Part shown: piece by piece, positions 35,025 to 44,270 of the stretch
How the letters are laid out: every line of letters starts with the position of its first letter
Position numbering within the stretch: the stretch's first letter is position 1
Assembly: GCA_963719875.1 (NCBI GenBank)
Contig: CAVRDJ010000001.1
Coordinates: 372,001 to 436,000, forward strand
DNA length: 64,000 nt
Origin: Palsa-360 sp963719875
Lineage (GTDB): Bacteria > Acidobacteriota > Terriglobia > Acidiferrales > UBA7541
Reading direction: 5' to 3'
Made by a program: the position numbers and the translations under genes
Notes under the pieces: generated by a model
What the model saw: the letters and a program-made list of their open reading frames with translations, nothing else
What the model was told of the DNA's origin: nothing
Database searches by the model: none

Positions 35025-35111
35025 TGGCGCAGGCTTCAGCCTGTGGGGTTTAGTTGCGAAGAGAATGCACCTTGGCACAACTAAAACCCACAGGCTGAAG
35101 CCTGCGCTACT
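35023..35111. repeat. Hairpin repeat, family H2, copy 2
   Basis: Arms GTGGCGCAGGCTTCAGCCTG and complement, with an inner GGGTTTAGTTG / CAACTAAAACCC stem. It sits between the convergent ends of ndh and the NCS1 permease, where it may serve as a bidirectional terminator. Confidence 0.85.
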
Positions 35112-35166
35112 TGCCTTGAGACGCATTCATCATGAGGAATTCCGGGTCCCTTTTCCGAAATGCCGT

Positions 35167-36621
35167 CTAGTTTTGGTTGTCAGTGGTTGACGCGCGCATC
35201 ATAGCCCAATACGCCAGAAAACTCGCCGCGAAGCCCACGAACCAGGCATAGTCATATAGCACGCGCAAAGTGGGCACGATCAGACCGATGAACGCCACGC
35301 CCGCTCCAGCCGAGAGCGCCGCCATGGCCCGCCAGTTGATCCCATTCGCAAATTCGTAAAATTCGCGGCGCTGGTACAGGTCTTCGACCAGGATGATTTT
35401 TTTGCGCACGACGAAGTAATCGCAGATCATCACGCCCGCGATCGGCCCGAGAAACCCGGAATACCCCACGAGCCAATTAAAAATATAGTTGCTGTAATTG
35501 GCGAGGAGCTTCCAGGGCTGAAACACCACCACGCCCACGACGCAAGCGATCAGGCCGCCCGTGCGAAAACTGATTAGCCGCGGCGACAGATTCGAGAAAT
35601 CATTGGACGGCGAAACCAAATTTGCCGCGACATTCACGTTCAGCGTCGCCAGCAGCAATGCCAGCATCGCCACGACCACGGCGATCGGATTTCCGAGGCG
35701 CGCGAGCACCTGGACTGGATCCCAGATCGCCTGCCCGAAAATGATCGCCGTGGCAGACGTGACGGCAATGCCGATGAAGGAATAAAACGTCATCGTCGCC
35801 GGAAGGCCCAGCGCCTGTCCGAGCACCTGCGCACGCTGGCTTCGCGCATAGCGAGTGAAATCGGGGATGTTGAGCGCCACCGTGGCCCAAAATCCCACTA
35901 CGCCGGTCAGCGATGGCACAAAAACTTTAAAAAATTCACCGAACGTTTGAAACTTGGAGGGCGCCGCGAGCATCGGTCCGAATCCGCCGGCCTTCACCAT
36001 GGCCCATCCGAGCAGCACCACGCCGATCGCCAACAAAAACGGCGCAGTAACCCCTTGGAGAAATTGGATCGTGCGGATTCCCATCACGATAACGATCACG
36101 TGCAGCAGCCAGAATCCGGCGAAGCAGATCCACACGCCCGTTGCAAAATTTTTCCACGTGGGAACGAGCGCAATCACCATCGCGTTGATCGCCTCACCGC
36201 CGATCCAGGTGTTGATCCCAAACCAGCCGCACGCCACAAGAGCGCGGAGAACGGCCGGAACATTCGCGCCGGTCACTCCGAACGACGCGCGCGCAAAAAC
36301 GGGGAAGGGAATTCCGTACTTGGCGCCGGCGTGCGCGTTGAGCAGCATCGGGACGAGCACCAAAACGTTTCCCAGAAACACCGTGAAAATGGCCTGCTTC
36401 CAGTCCATTCCGGCCGCGATCATCCCGCTCGCCAGCAAATAGGTCGGGATATTCACGCTCATGGCAATCCACAGAGCGGCGTAGTTGTAGGTTCCCCAGC
36501 TGCGGCGCGAGGAGGGAATCGGGGCAAGGTCTTTGTTGTAGAGCGAACTGGAGCGGATTGTTTCGGCGTCAAGGACGCCGGAGTGGATGCCGTCCTGGCC
36601 GGGATGTTCCGCGGCGCTCAC
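35167..36621 (-). CDS. NCS1-family nucleobase permease
   Basis: A 484-residue sodium- or proton-coupled permease of the NCS1 family (allantoin, uracil, cytosine, hydantoin). Helix 1 contains YAALWIAMSVNIPTYLLASGM; GWFGINTWIGGEAI and FVPSLTGVVGFWATVALNIPDFTRYARSQ are NCS1 signatures. About 12 helices are evident. Near PreA/PreT, hydantoinase and nitrilase, it probably imports uracil, thymine or related rings. A GTG at 36621 is used because the upstream lipoprotein gene ends 4 nt away. The two are thus one transcription unit. Confidence 0.88.
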   Translation of the reverse strand: MSAAEHPGQDGIHSGVLDAETIRSSSLYNKDLAPIPSSRRSWGTYNYAALWIAMSVNIPTYLLASGMIAAGMDWKQAIFTVFLGNVLVLVPMLLNAHAGAKYGIPFPVFARASFGVTGANVPAVLRALVACGWFGINTWIGGEAINAMVIALVPTWKNFATGVWICFAGFWLLHVIVIVMGIRTIQFLQGVTAPFLLAIGVVLLGWAMVKAGGFGPMLAAPSKFQTFGEFFKVFVPSLTGVVGFWATVALNIPDFTRYARSQRAQVLGQALGLPATMTFYSFIGIAVTSATAIIFGQAIWDPVQVLARLGNPIAVVVAMLALLLATLNVNVAANLVSPSNDFSNLSPRLISFRTGGLIACVVGVVVFQPWKLLANYSNYIFNWLVGYSGFLGPIAGVMICDYFVVRKKIILVEDLYQRREFYEFANGINWRAMAALSAGAGVAFIGLIVPTLRVLYDYAWFVGFAASFLAYWAMMRASTTDNQN

Positions 36622-36624
36622 CGA

Positions 36625-37077
36625 TCAGTAGATCCCGCGCCGCAGATCGGGCATTTGAGGAATCTGGATATCGATCACGCGGCCTTCGCCGGCAAGTTTT
36701 AGCAGAATCCGCGACGCTGAGCCAACATCCTTGATGCTCCAATCCGAGGTCGCAATGGGTTTCGCCGGCTTGTCCGCTTCGCGCCACAATAGATCCTCAC
36801 CTTTGTGTTGCAGTTGTTCCGGCTTGATTTCGTACGCTTCCATATTGCGCGCGTAAATCACCAGGTATCGGGAACCGAGCTGGAGCAGCAGCGGATCAAG
36901 TTTTTTCCCGGCTTGAAAAACATTCCACACTTTCGGAGCGCGCGAGTCCACTTGCAGGATCGCGTCGGGAATCGGCTTCCAGATAATTTTGTCCTTGTCA
37001 GCGGAATAGGAGCACGCCGCCAGAACAAGCATCAACGCTGCGAGTATTCCTGTTCTCCTCAAACCGATTTTCCACAT
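36625..37077 (-). CDS. Putative lipoprotein of unknown function
   Basis: A 150-residue protein with a lipoprotein-type signal peptide (basic RRTG, then hydrophobic ILAALMLVLAAC, with a lipobox cysteine at about residue 22). The mature part is alpha/beta, with no motif that I know. It ends 3 nt before the NCS1 permease start, suggesting co-transcription and perhaps a role at the membrane with the permease. Function remains unknown. Confidence 0.65.
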   Translation of the reverse strand: MWKIGLRRTGILAALMLVLAACSYSADKDKIIWKPIPDAILQVDSRAPKVWNVFQAGKKLDPLLLQLGSRYLVIYARNMEAYEIKPEQLQHKGEDLLWREADKPAKPIATSDWSIKDVGSASRILLKLAGEGRVIDIQIPQMPDLRRGIY

Positions 37078-37126
37078 TGTGACTTCATACTCAGCTACGC
37101 CGCTTCAGTCATGAATCGGCGGAAAC

Positions 37127-37148
37127 CCCCGCGTCTAAAGACGCGGGC
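37127..37148. repeat. Short hairpin CCCGCGTC/GACGCGGG
   Basis: A perfect stem CCCGCGTCTAAAGACGCGGG lies in the gap between the lipoprotein and exonuclease genes. This core is common as an interspersed repeat in related genomes and is not followed by a T-tract. Confidence 0.6.
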
Positions 37149-37171
37149 TACAGCAACTACAACGCGCTGCT

Positions 37172-37723
37172 TCAGGGCCAGTTGACCGGCAACTGACGGG
37201 AATTCACAACGACGTATTTATTTTTGCGGGCAAATTCCATCAGGTCCACAAGCAATTTCACGTCGTTCTCGCAGTACTTGCAAACGTCTTCCTTGCGCCC
37301 CTCGCGCCACCACTGAACAATTTCCACACCGTTTCCCGTTTTCTGATTCCCCAGGGTTTCCCGCGCGAGGTCGTCAAGCTTGATGCGGTGTCCCAGGCGG
37401 CGGTGTAAATCCACGAGCAGGTCGAACGATTTGCCGAGCAGATGATTCACCGGCTGGTAGGCGCTGAGCACTTCAAAATCGAAGCGGTCGCCGTTGAAAG
37501 ACACGATGCGATCATACCGGCCCAGTTCGGAAATGAGCGCCTTCGCATCCGGCTCAAACCATCGGCGGAAGCGATTCTGCGCGTCCCAGGTCACCGCGAC
37601 GGCGAGGCCGAAGCGCGCGATGCTCGACCAGCCTCCCTCGACCTCATGCGACAAGCGAAGCGTTTCGAGGTCGAAGAAGATTTCGCGTGTGGGGTCGGGA
37701 AAAAGGCTGGGTGTCGTCGACAT
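37172..37723 (-). CDS. DEDD-type 3'-5' exonuclease (RNase H-like, YprB/RNase_H_2 family)
   Basis: The 183-residue protein matches the RNase H-like exonuclease superfamily. The DxE pair is D18/E20 (FFDLET), the second Asp lies in SFNGDRFDFEV (D79/D82), and the last in YCENDVKLLVDL near 154. This indicates a two-metal 3'-5' exonuclease acting on DNA or RNA. It is a single-domain version without helicase or polymerase. The adjacent genes do not suggest a specific substrate. Confidence 0.75.
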   Translation of the reverse strand: MSTTPSLFPDPTREIFFDLETLRLSHEVEGGWSSIARFGLAVAVTWDAQNRFRRWFEPDAKALISELGRYDRIVSFNGDRFDFEVLSAYQPVNHLLGKSFDLLVDLHRRLGHRIKLDDLARETLGNQKTGNGVEIVQWWREGRKEDVCKYCENDVKLLVDLMEFARKNKYVVVNSRQLPVNWP

Positions 37724-37899
37724 TTATTTTTAATTAGCGATTCGCGTATCGGTTGCCGGGACTTCCCTCATGTCTACGCCACGAATGGTGAATCCTGAGC
37801 GGGGAAACGTCAAGCCCATCCTATCGACGTACGAATATTGCCATAATTTTGGAAAGCGAGCGCGGGAAGACGACAGGCGGCAAATGCCAGGAAGGCAAG

Positions 37900-38247
37900 C
37901 TACGTTTGGTGCGTCTCAACTCCAATTTCATCTTCGATGGCCTTGATGCATTCAGGGGAGATGGCGACAAACTCGACGCCTACCCCTACTCCCCTCAAGC
38001 AATAGCGAACCTCGCAGCGAGTCTCGATCACGACGCCGGTTCGCGACAGCCGGAAGCGAAGTTTCAGGACCGCGCCTTGCGGGTACTCGTTGCTCGTGTT
38101 GATAAACATGCCGTGAGGGCTAAGGTCAGGCGGCCGAACCTTAATGTCTTCCTCGAACCCTTCGTAAATCATGGAGAGTTCACTCAGTTGCGGAATGCGG
38201 ACATCGCGCCGGGCCGAAGGTTTCGACCGGTTGGCGCGATCGCTCAT
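37900..38247 (-). CDS. PilZ-domain protein linked to a GspE/PilB ATPase
   Basis: A 115-residue PilZ protein. RANRSKPSARRDVR near the start supplies the RxxxR-like c-di-GMP-binding arm, and DLSPHGMFINT matches the D/NxSxxG motif. A VGVEFVAISPE strand closes the barrel. The ATG at 38247 overlaps the ATPase stop by 4 nt. The pair therefore resembles a c-di-GMP-regulated type IV pilus or type II secretion motor. Rejected: the longer frame to 38379 that reads back into the ATPase gene. Confidence 0.82.
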   Translation of the reverse strand: MSDRANRSKPSARRDVRIPQLSELSMIYEGFEEDIKVRPPDLSPHGMFINTSNEYPQGAVLKLRFRLSRTGVVIETRCEVRYCLRGVGVGVEFVAISPECIKAIEDEIGVETHQT

Positions 38248-40121
38248 GATTGCAACATCTCTTCGGAAATCGAATGGCGAGAACTGGAACGCGAGGGATT
38301 GGACGGAACCGCATTTTTTGTCCCGCAATGCGGGCAAAATTTGAACATGGGAAGGATACGCTCGTTGCACTTCGGACAATCCGCGTGGGAGACATTTTCA
38401 GTGGGAACGACCCGGAAAATTTCCTCCAAAGTGGTCATCCCTATTCGGAGCTTTTCCATGGCGTCCTCCAGCATCAGGCGCATTCCATTGGCCCGGGAAA
38501 TTCCGCGAATCTCCTCGATATTGCCGCTGGTCCGGATCACCGTGCGGATGCTGTCGTCCACCCGGAGCAATTCGTAGATGCCAATGCGGCCCTTGTAGCC
38601 GGTGTGGTCGCACTTTTCGCAGCCGATGGGGACAGCCATCGTCGCGGGAGGCCTGGAAGCGCCCATCTGGGCGAGCTGCGACTGGAATTCCGGCGTCGCG
38701 GGCTGAACGGAGTGGCAGGGACAGAGTTTTCGGACCAGGCGCTGCGCCAGGATGCCCGTCATGGAGGAGGCGATCAGGTAGCCCGGAATCCCCAGGTCGA
38801 GGAGGCGGACAATCGCGGAAATGCTGTCGTTGGTGTGCAGCGTGGAAAGCACCAGATGCCCTGTTTGCGCCGCCTTCATGGCGATTTCGGCGGTTTCCCG
38901 GTCGCGAATTTCGCCCACCATGATGATGTTCGGGTCCTGGCGGAGAATGGAACGCAAACAGCTCGCAAATGTCAGTCCCGCCTTCGTATTGACGTGGGCT
39001 TGGTTGATGCCGGGAAGAACGTATTCGACCGGGTCTTCCACTGTAACGATATTCACCGCGGGCTTCTGCAGCTTGTTGAGGCAAGAATAGAGAGTTGTGC
39101 TTTTGCCCGAGCCCGTCGGTCCGGTCACCAGGATCATTCCCTGGGGCTGTGTCAGGAGCTGCCAGAGATATTCCGAGACGTCTGCCTGCATTCCCAATTC
39201 GAAAAGGGAAGTCAGTGGGGCGCTTGCTTCGAGCAACCGAATCACGACTTTTTCGCCGTATTGCGTCGGAAGAGCCGAGACCCGGAGGTCGAGGTGACGC
39301 GACCCAATGGTGACCATGAATCGGCCATCCTGGGGTGCGCGGCGTTCCGCGATATCCATATCGGAGAGGATCTTGATCCGTGAAATCAGGGAAGTCTGCA
39401 GCGTTCGAGGGACGGATTGAAGGTCGCGCAGTACTCCGTCCACGCGGACGCGGACAATGGTCTCGCTGGCTCGTGGCTCAATGTGGATGTCGCTCGCCTG
39501 TTTTGCAATTGCGATTTGAATGATTTCCGACACGAGCTGGACCGCCGGGGTTTTTCGCTGCCGCAGGTCAGCCTGCATTTCTTGCATGGCTTCCTGGTTG
39601 GCCTGGCGCGAACTCGTGGAGACGAACTCGATCTCTTGCCATTGATTCGGCGCGAGTTTCTCGACTGCGGATGGCCGCGCGAGTTTTTGGCTCCCGTTCG
39701 AATAATGCTGGGTGATTGCCGCTTGCAGCTCGATTCGGAAGGATTGGCGCGGCGAAATTTCCAGTCCGGTGTTGAAGCGCAACTCGTCGAGGGTGACCAG
39801 GTTCTGCGGGGCGACCATGCAGACGATCAGGCGTTTCTGCTCAATTCGGATCGGGAGAACGGAAAGCCGTTCGGCCATCGCGCGAGGAATCAGATTCAAA
39901 ACTTCCGGTTCCGGAGTGACCGAGCTGCAGTCGATATAAGGAATGCGAGATACTTCCTCAAGGGCGTCCGCCAAATCTTCCTTGGTGACGATGCCCCGGT
40001 CCAGCAGCAATTCGCCGAGATGAATCAGCGTTCCCTGCTGCTTGCTGATCATGTTCTGAAGGTCCGCTGCGGAAATCTTTCCGCGCTCGCGGAGCGCCTC
40101 ACCTAATCGTTTCTTTTTCAT
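38244..40121 (-). CDS. GspE/PilB/PulE-type secretion ATPase with extra zinc ribbon
   Basis: A 625-residue hexameric motor ATPase. It has an N-terminal GspE-II/MshEN domain (LGELLLDRGIVTKEDL, residues 35-50), Walker A GPTGSGKST (334-342), Asp box EDPVEY near 363, Walker B NIIMVGEIRDRETAE near 398, a His box TLHTND and the tetracysteine pattern ending GCEKCDHTGYKGRIG. Unusually, the C-terminus continues with a CPKCNERILPMFKFCPHCG zinc ribbon. MshEN domains bind c-di-GMP and the downstream PilZ gene overlaps it. No pilin or secretin genes are nearby. Confidence 0.9.
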   Translation of the reverse strand: MKKKRLGEALRERGKISAADLQNMISKQQGTLIHLGELLLDRGIVTKEDLADALEEVSRIPYIDCSSVTPEPEVLNLIPRAMAERLSVLPIRIEQKRLIVCMVAPQNLVTLDELRFNTGLEISPRQSFRIELQAAITQHYSNGSQKLARPSAVEKLAPNQWQEIEFVSTSSRQANQEAMQEMQADLRQRKTPAVQLVSEIIQIAIAKQASDIHIEPRASETIVRVRVDGVLRDLQSVPRTLQTSLISRIKILSDMDIAERRAPQDGRFMVTIGSRHLDLRVSALPTQYGEKVVIRLLEASAPLTSLFELGMQADVSEYLWQLLTQPQGMILVTGPTGSGKSTTLYSCLNKLQKPAVNIVTVEDPVEYVLPGINQAHVNTKAGLTFASCLRSILRQDPNIIMVGEIRDRETAEIAMKAAQTGHLVLSTLHTNDSISAIVRLLDLGIPGYLIASSMTGILAQRLVRKLCPCHSVQPATPEFQSQLAQMGASRPPATMAVPIGCEKCDHTGYKGRIGIYELLRVDDSIRTVIRTSGNIEEIRGISRANGMRLMLEDAMEKLRIGMTTLEEIFRVVPTENVSHADCPKCNERILPMFKFCPHCGTKNAVPSNPSRSSSRHSISEEMLQS

Positions 40122-40406
40122 TGAAACCTCGTAATCTTCAGAACGAATTAACGGGCGGAAGCGGATAAGTTCATTTAGCTCAGCGAGTTTTCGTTGCCCG
40201 GCATGCCCAAGTTACACGGTATCAGTACCTGCCTGCCGCTGACACAAAAAACAGGCGTAAGTGTGCCAAAAAGGGAATGGGCAAGGTAAGTCACCGCGCC
40301 TAAACAACGTACGGGCGCATGAGGAGATTCGATTTTATGAGGGAAATTGGCGTAATACCTGGTCAACGCAAGAGTGTGCCAATGTGGGTCTGGTCGGAAA
40401 TAATTT

Positions 40407-41720
40407 TCAGAGCTGGATTTCCGTCAGCGATTTGTCGAGGATCCGGACGGCCTCATCCACATCCGCCTTGCCGATATTCAGCATGGGCGAGAGGCGTATG
40501 ACGTTGGCGTACAGGCCGCCCTTGCCAATCAGCAATCCGTGCTCGCGTGTGCGCTCCAGCAGTTGGTTTGTCGCTTCCGGAGCAGGCTCCTTGGTTTTGC
40601 GATCTTTCACGAGTTCGAGCCCCAACATCAGACCCTTACCGCGCACGTCGCCGATCACCGGATATTTGCGCTGGAGTTCATCGAGCTTTCCTCGGAAATA
40701 GTTGCCGACCGTTTCCGCATTGTCGAGAAGTTTTTCCTCTTCGATGAATTCGATCGTCGCTTTGGCCGCCACCGACGTCACCGGATTTCCGCCAAAGGTG
40801 GAAATCGTCAGGCCTTGAAACGATGCGGCCAGTTCTTTTGTAGTGATCGTGGCGCCGATGGGAGCGCCGTTGGCCATGCCCTTGGCGCACGTCATGATGT
40901 CCGGAGTCACCTCCCAGTGTTCGATGCCAAACCAGTTTTTACCCGTGCGTCCAAAGCCGGTCTGTACTTCATCGGAGATGAACAGGCCTCCGTATTTTTT
41001 CACTGCCTTAAAAACAATCTTGAAATATTCGGGCGGTGGAGTAATGAACCCGCCCACTCCCTGAATCGGTTCGGCCATGAAGGCGGCAATGTGGCCGCTG
41101 GTGCCCGTCTGGATCAAATTTTCGACGTCGTTCGCGCAGGCGACTTCACAGTCCGGGTACTTCAATCCCAGCGGGCAGCGGTAGCAGTAAGGATTGATCG
41201 CGTGCGCGATGCCGAAGCTGATGATTCCTGATTTCCGCCAGGGGGCCTGAGCCGTCACGGCCTTGGTGAGCGAGGATCCGCCGGAATAGGCGTGACGCAG
41301 GGCCACGATGTCGAAGGAACCGGTGGCCATGCGCGCCAGCAGGATGGCGTATTCGTTGGCCTCGGTGCCGGAGCTCGTGAAATAGCTCGATTTCAGCGCG
41401 CCGGGGGTAATCTGCGCAACTTTTTCCGCCAGCGCCACGATGGCTTCGTTTGGATAGAGCGTGGAGAGATGCTGCAGCCGGTCGACCTGCGCCTTGATCG
41501 GCCCCGTAATCCTGGGATTGGCGTGGCCCACCGAAACGGTCAAAATGCCGCCGAAGAAATCGAGATACTGGCGGCCCTCGACGTCCCACACGTGTTGCAT
41601 CGAAGCGTGATCGGCCACCAGCGGCTGCTGATAGAAATTGGTGACCGCTGGCCAGAGATATTCCTTGTGCTTGCGAACCACTTCCTCGCTGCGCGTCGTC
41701 TGCCTGGGTTGCGTGGTCAT
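40407..41720 (-). CDS. Class III aminotransferase (AGXT2 / beta-alanine aminotransferase-like)
   Basis: A 437-residue PLP enzyme of the ornithine/GABA-type subgroup. Key segments are FFGGILTVSVGHANP, YFTSSGTEANEYAI, EPIQGVGGF, ISDEVQTGFGRTG and CAKGMANGAPIGA, with the PLP lysine in the last. It resembles alanine-glyoxylate aminotransferase 2 and beta-alanine aminotransferases. Beside the beta-ureidopropionase-like nitrilase, it probably removes the amino group from beta-alanine or beta-aminoisobutyrate. AAGGA precedes the ATG at 41720. The longer frame reads through an inverted-repeat element. Confidence 0.88.
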   Translation of the reverse strand: MTTQPRQTTRSEEVVRKHKEYLWPAVTNFYQQPLVADHASMQHVWDVEGRQYLDFFGGILTVSVGHANPRITGPIKAQVDRLQHLSTLYPNEAIVALAEKVAQITPGALKSSYFTSSGTEANEYAILLARMATGSFDIVALRHAYSGGSSLTKAVTAQAPWRKSGIISFGIAHAINPYCYRCPLGLKYPDCEVACANDVENLIQTGTSGHIAAFMAEPIQGVGGFITPPPEYFKIVFKAVKKYGGLFISDEVQTGFGRTGKNWFGIEHWEVTPDIMTCAKGMANGAPIGATITTKELAASFQGLTISTFGGNPVTSVAAKATIEFIEEEKLLDNAETVGNYFRGKLDELQRKYPVIGDVRGKGLMLGLELVKDRKTKEPAPEATNQLLERTREHGLLIGKGGLYANVIRLSPMLNIGKADVDEAVRILDKSLTEIQL

Positions 41721-41732
41721 AGAAATCCTTTT

Positions 41733-41896
41733 AGCCACAGATGAACACAGATAAACACTGATAAAATCTAAAAAAAGTAGAAAGGGAATTTGCAAAACGA
41801 CGAAATCTGATTCGCCCGCAATTTCCTGCCTCTTTCTCGTTTCTTTCATTGTTTCTTTCTTTCATCCGTGTTTATCTGTGTTTATCTGTGGTTTCG
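41733..41896. mobile_element. Short inverted-repeat element, GxxExxY-type arms (copy C, no gene)
   Basis: The left arm 41733-41766 (CCACAGATGAACACAGATAA) faces an inverted right arm at 41861-41896 (complement of CCACAGATAAACACAGATAA). About 95 bp of AT-richer filler with no ORF lies between. The arms match those of copies A (13335-13519) and B (31811-32306). It is in the gap between nitrilase and aminotransferase, so it interrupts an operon. Confidence 0.65.
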
Positions 41897-41901
41897 TTGC
41901 T

Positions 41902-42804
41902 TCAGTCCGCGGCTTGCGAGCTGCGTGCTGCCTGCGTACGGGTGATTTCGCCGTAGGTTTCCGGGCGGCGATCGCGGTAGAACTGCCAGGTTTGGCGCAC
42001 TTGCTGAATCTCGTCAAAATCCAGATCAGCCACCAGCAGTTCATCTTTGTTGCGGCTGGCCTGCGCGACAATTTTTCCGCGTGGATTGCAGAAATAGCTC
42101 TTCCCGTAAAATTCGCCGATCTGCCAGGGTTTTTCGAAACCCACACGATTGGAAGCGGCTACAAAATATCCGTTTGCGGCGGCATGCGCCGGTTGCTCGA
42201 GCTCCCAGAGATATTCGGATAGCCCCGCCACGGTCGCGGACGGATTGAACACGATTTCCGCGCCGTTCAGGCCAAGAATTCGGGCGCCTTCGGGGAAGTG
42301 TCGATCGTAGCAAATATAAACGCCCACTTTGCCAAAGCGCGTCTCGAAGACCGGGTATCCCGCATTTCCCGGCGTGAAATAGAATTTTTCCCAGAATCCC
42401 GGATGGCAGTGGGGAATGTGGTGCTTGCGATATTTTCCGAGATATTTTCCGTCGGCGTCGAAGACGGCAGCGGTGTTGAAATACACGCCGGTCATCTCCA
42501 CTTCGTACACCGGGACGACGAGCGCCATGCCGTATTTCTTCGCCAACTTTTGCATGCGCGTCACGGTCGGTCCGCTCGGCACCGGCTCGGTCAAGTCGTA
42601 CCACTTTTGTTGCTGTTCCGCGCAGAAGTACGGACCATAGAAAAGTTCCTGCAAGCCCAGGATCTGCACCTTGCGTTTTGCCGCGGCGGCGATGAGCTTC
42701 TCATGCTTGGCGATCATGTTCTCTTTGATTTGTGGGAGGGAAAATTTCGTGGGAGACCATTCACAATGCGCCTGGATGAGACCGCAACGCACGATTCGGG
42801 TCAT
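41902..42804 (-). CDS. Nitrilase-superfamily hydrolase, probable N-carbamoyl-beta-alanine amidohydrolase
   Basis: A 300-residue C-N hydrolase with a full Glu-Lys-Cys triad: E53 (LGLQELFYGPYF), K127 (GKYRKHHIPH) and C165 (VYICYDRHFPE). The GFWEKFYFTPGN segment resembles beta-ureidopropionases. This would hydrolyse N-carbamoyl-beta-alanine to beta-alanine, CO2 and ammonia, the step after the hydantoinase. GGAGGTGCGAC precedes the ATG at 42804. The longer frame upstream reads through an H1 repeat. The aminotransferase downstream would use its product. Confidence 0.88.
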   Translation of the reverse strand: MTRIVRCGLIQAHCEWSPTKFSLPQIKENMIAKHEKLIAAAAKRKVQILGLQELFYGPYFCAEQQQKWYDLTEPVPSGPTVTRMQKLAKKYGMALVVPVYEVEMTGVYFNTAAVFDADGKYLGKYRKHHIPHCHPGFWEKFYFTPGNAGYPVFETRFGKVGVYICYDRHFPEGARILGLNGAEIVFNPSATVAGLSEYLWELEQPAHAAANGYFVAASNRVGFEKPWQIGEFYGKSYFCNPRGKIVAQASRNKDELLVADLDFDEIQQVRQTWQFYRDRRPETYGEITRTQAARSSQAAD

Positions 42805-42879
42805 GTCGCACCTCCGCGGAATTCGCACTGCGAGTGTACTCTGCCGCGGCGGCACGCGACAAGACCCGCGCGCCATCAC

Positions 42880-42947
42880 GCCCGGGAACGCCAATCTCCC
42901 GATTGGCGATTTGCGCGACGCCAATCGGGAGATTGGCGTTCCCGGGC
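42880..42947. repeat. Palindromic interspersed repeat, family H1, copy 3
   Basis: Arms GGGAACGCCAATCTCCCGAT and complement, loop differing from the copies at 1867 and 7807. It sits between the nitrilase start and the end of the first SoxC-like gene. Confidence 0.9.
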
Positions 42948-42974
42948 TTCAACCTATGCGATTCGTGCCAACTG

Positions 42975-44270
42975 TTAAAACGCAATCGCGTTTTGGAGGC
43001 TTCCGTCGCGATTCACTTTCCACGGCTGAATGGCATTGAAGTGCCCGACGACCGTGTCTGTCTTTTGAAAGAAGTCCGGGTCGACGCGCCAGAATTCGGC
43101 GAGTTCGGCCACCGTCGGTTGCACCTCGCCCTGATCATCCGTCGCGCGGGATTGGAGGAGGGTTTCCTGTCCATCCCATTCCCAGGCAAACCCGAACCGG
43201 GCGTGAGCCTTTGGGTAAACCGGGCCCTGCATTTCCGCGGCCTTCCAGTTACGCCCGCCGTCGGTGGACACTTCGATCTTCGTGATGGCGCCGCCGCCCG
43301 ACCACGCCAGGCCCGAGATTTCGTAGAATCCGGGACCGGAGAGTTTTTGTCCGCCCGAAGGCCGCGTGATTAGGGATTTCGGTCCCAGCTGGGATTGGAA
43401 CCAGCGGGCTTTCCCGTCGATCCTCAAACTGGGATATTTTGTGGTTTCTCGCATGGCCATCACGGGCTCTGCCATAACTTTGATTCGGCGGAGCCACTTC
43501 ACATTGTTGATGCCTTCCCATCCGGGGACGAGAAGGCGCAACGGGTAGCCCTGCTCTGGGCGTATGGCCTCGCCGTTTTGCCCGTATGCCACCAGCATGT
43601 CATCCAGGGCCTTTTCGATGGGGATGCTCTTCGAATGTTTTCCTTTTTCCGCGCCCTCGGCCACGATCCATTTTGCGCCTGCCTGGACGCTCGCTTGCTT
43701 GAGGAGAAGGGAAGCCGGAATTCCGGTCCAGACGCTGCAACTGGTCAAGCCGTGCGTGTCCTGGGCGTTGGCGCTTGCACCGCGACGGATTGCGCCGGTC
43801 GGACCGGTTGGAGCACTGTTTCCGTTGCATTCGACGAAGTGAACTCGAGACACCGAAGGCAAGCGCCTCAAATCCTCGAGCGAAAAAATCAGCGGATGAT
43901 CCACCATGCCGTGGATCAGCAAATGATGTTCCCGCGGATCGATATCCGGAGGCTCGTAGCCGTGGGACACGATGTAATGCAGCGCGGGAGGGGTTATGAA
44001 GCCCACCGAATCCTGAAGCGGAGTCCGGAATCCGAAATCCTTGTGATAATCCGGCGGGCTCGTAGGTTGGGGCCAGGTGCCCAGGCTGCCGGTACGGATC
44101 GAGGCCTCGAATCGGGAGCGTTCGCCGTAGGCGTGCAAATCTTTCGGCCGAAGGTCTGTAGTTTCGGCCTCAAGCGTTTCGGCGCTCGCAGCCCGCATTG
44201 CTCCCACTGCCATGCCCGCCAGCACGGCCCCGCTTTTCAGGAATCGTCTCCGACCTTGCTTCTTTTCCAT
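42975..44270 (-). CDS. SoxC/sulfite-oxidase-family molybdoenzyme, paralog 1
   Basis: A 431-residue exported molybdenum-cofactor protein of the SoxC/SorA family, which oxidises sulfite or sulfane sulfur. It has a Tat signal (GRRRFLKSGAVLAG, residues 6-19), the molybdenum-coordinating Cys C178 in LTSCSVWTG, and NGNSAPTGPTGA and PGWEGINNVKWL loops. The C-terminal dimerisation domain (AWSGGGAITKIEVSTDGG) is intact. Unlike the two other paralogs in this window, no cytochrome gene follows it. An exported class II aldolase gene lies upstream on the same strand. Confidence 0.88.
   Translation of the reverse strand: MEKKQGRRRFLKSGAVLAGMAVGAMRAASAETLEAETTDLRPKDLHAYGERSRFEASIRTGSLGTWPQPTSPPDYHKDFGFRTPLQDSVGFITPPALHYIVSHGYEPPDIDPREHHLLIHGMVDHPLIFSLEDLRRLPSVSRVHFVECNGNSAPTGPTGAIRRGASANAQDTHGLTSCSVWTGIPASLLLKQASVQAGAKWIVAEGAEKGKHSKSIPIEKALDDMLVAYGQNGEAIRPEQGYPLRLLVPGWEGINNVKWLRRIKVMAEPVMAMRETTKYPSLRIDGKARWFQSQLGPKSLITRPSGGQKLSGPGFYEISGLAWSGGGAITKIEVSTDGGRNWKAAEMQGPVYPKAHARFGFAWEWDGQETLLQSRATDDQGEVQPTVAELAEFWRVDPDFFQKTDTVVGHFNAIQPWKVNRDGSLQNAIAF

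Noticed and set aside
41721..41849. N-terminal extension of the aminotransferase (ISVYLCSSV region)
   Set aside because: It reads through an inverted-repeat element; the ATG at 41720 has the ribosome-binding site.
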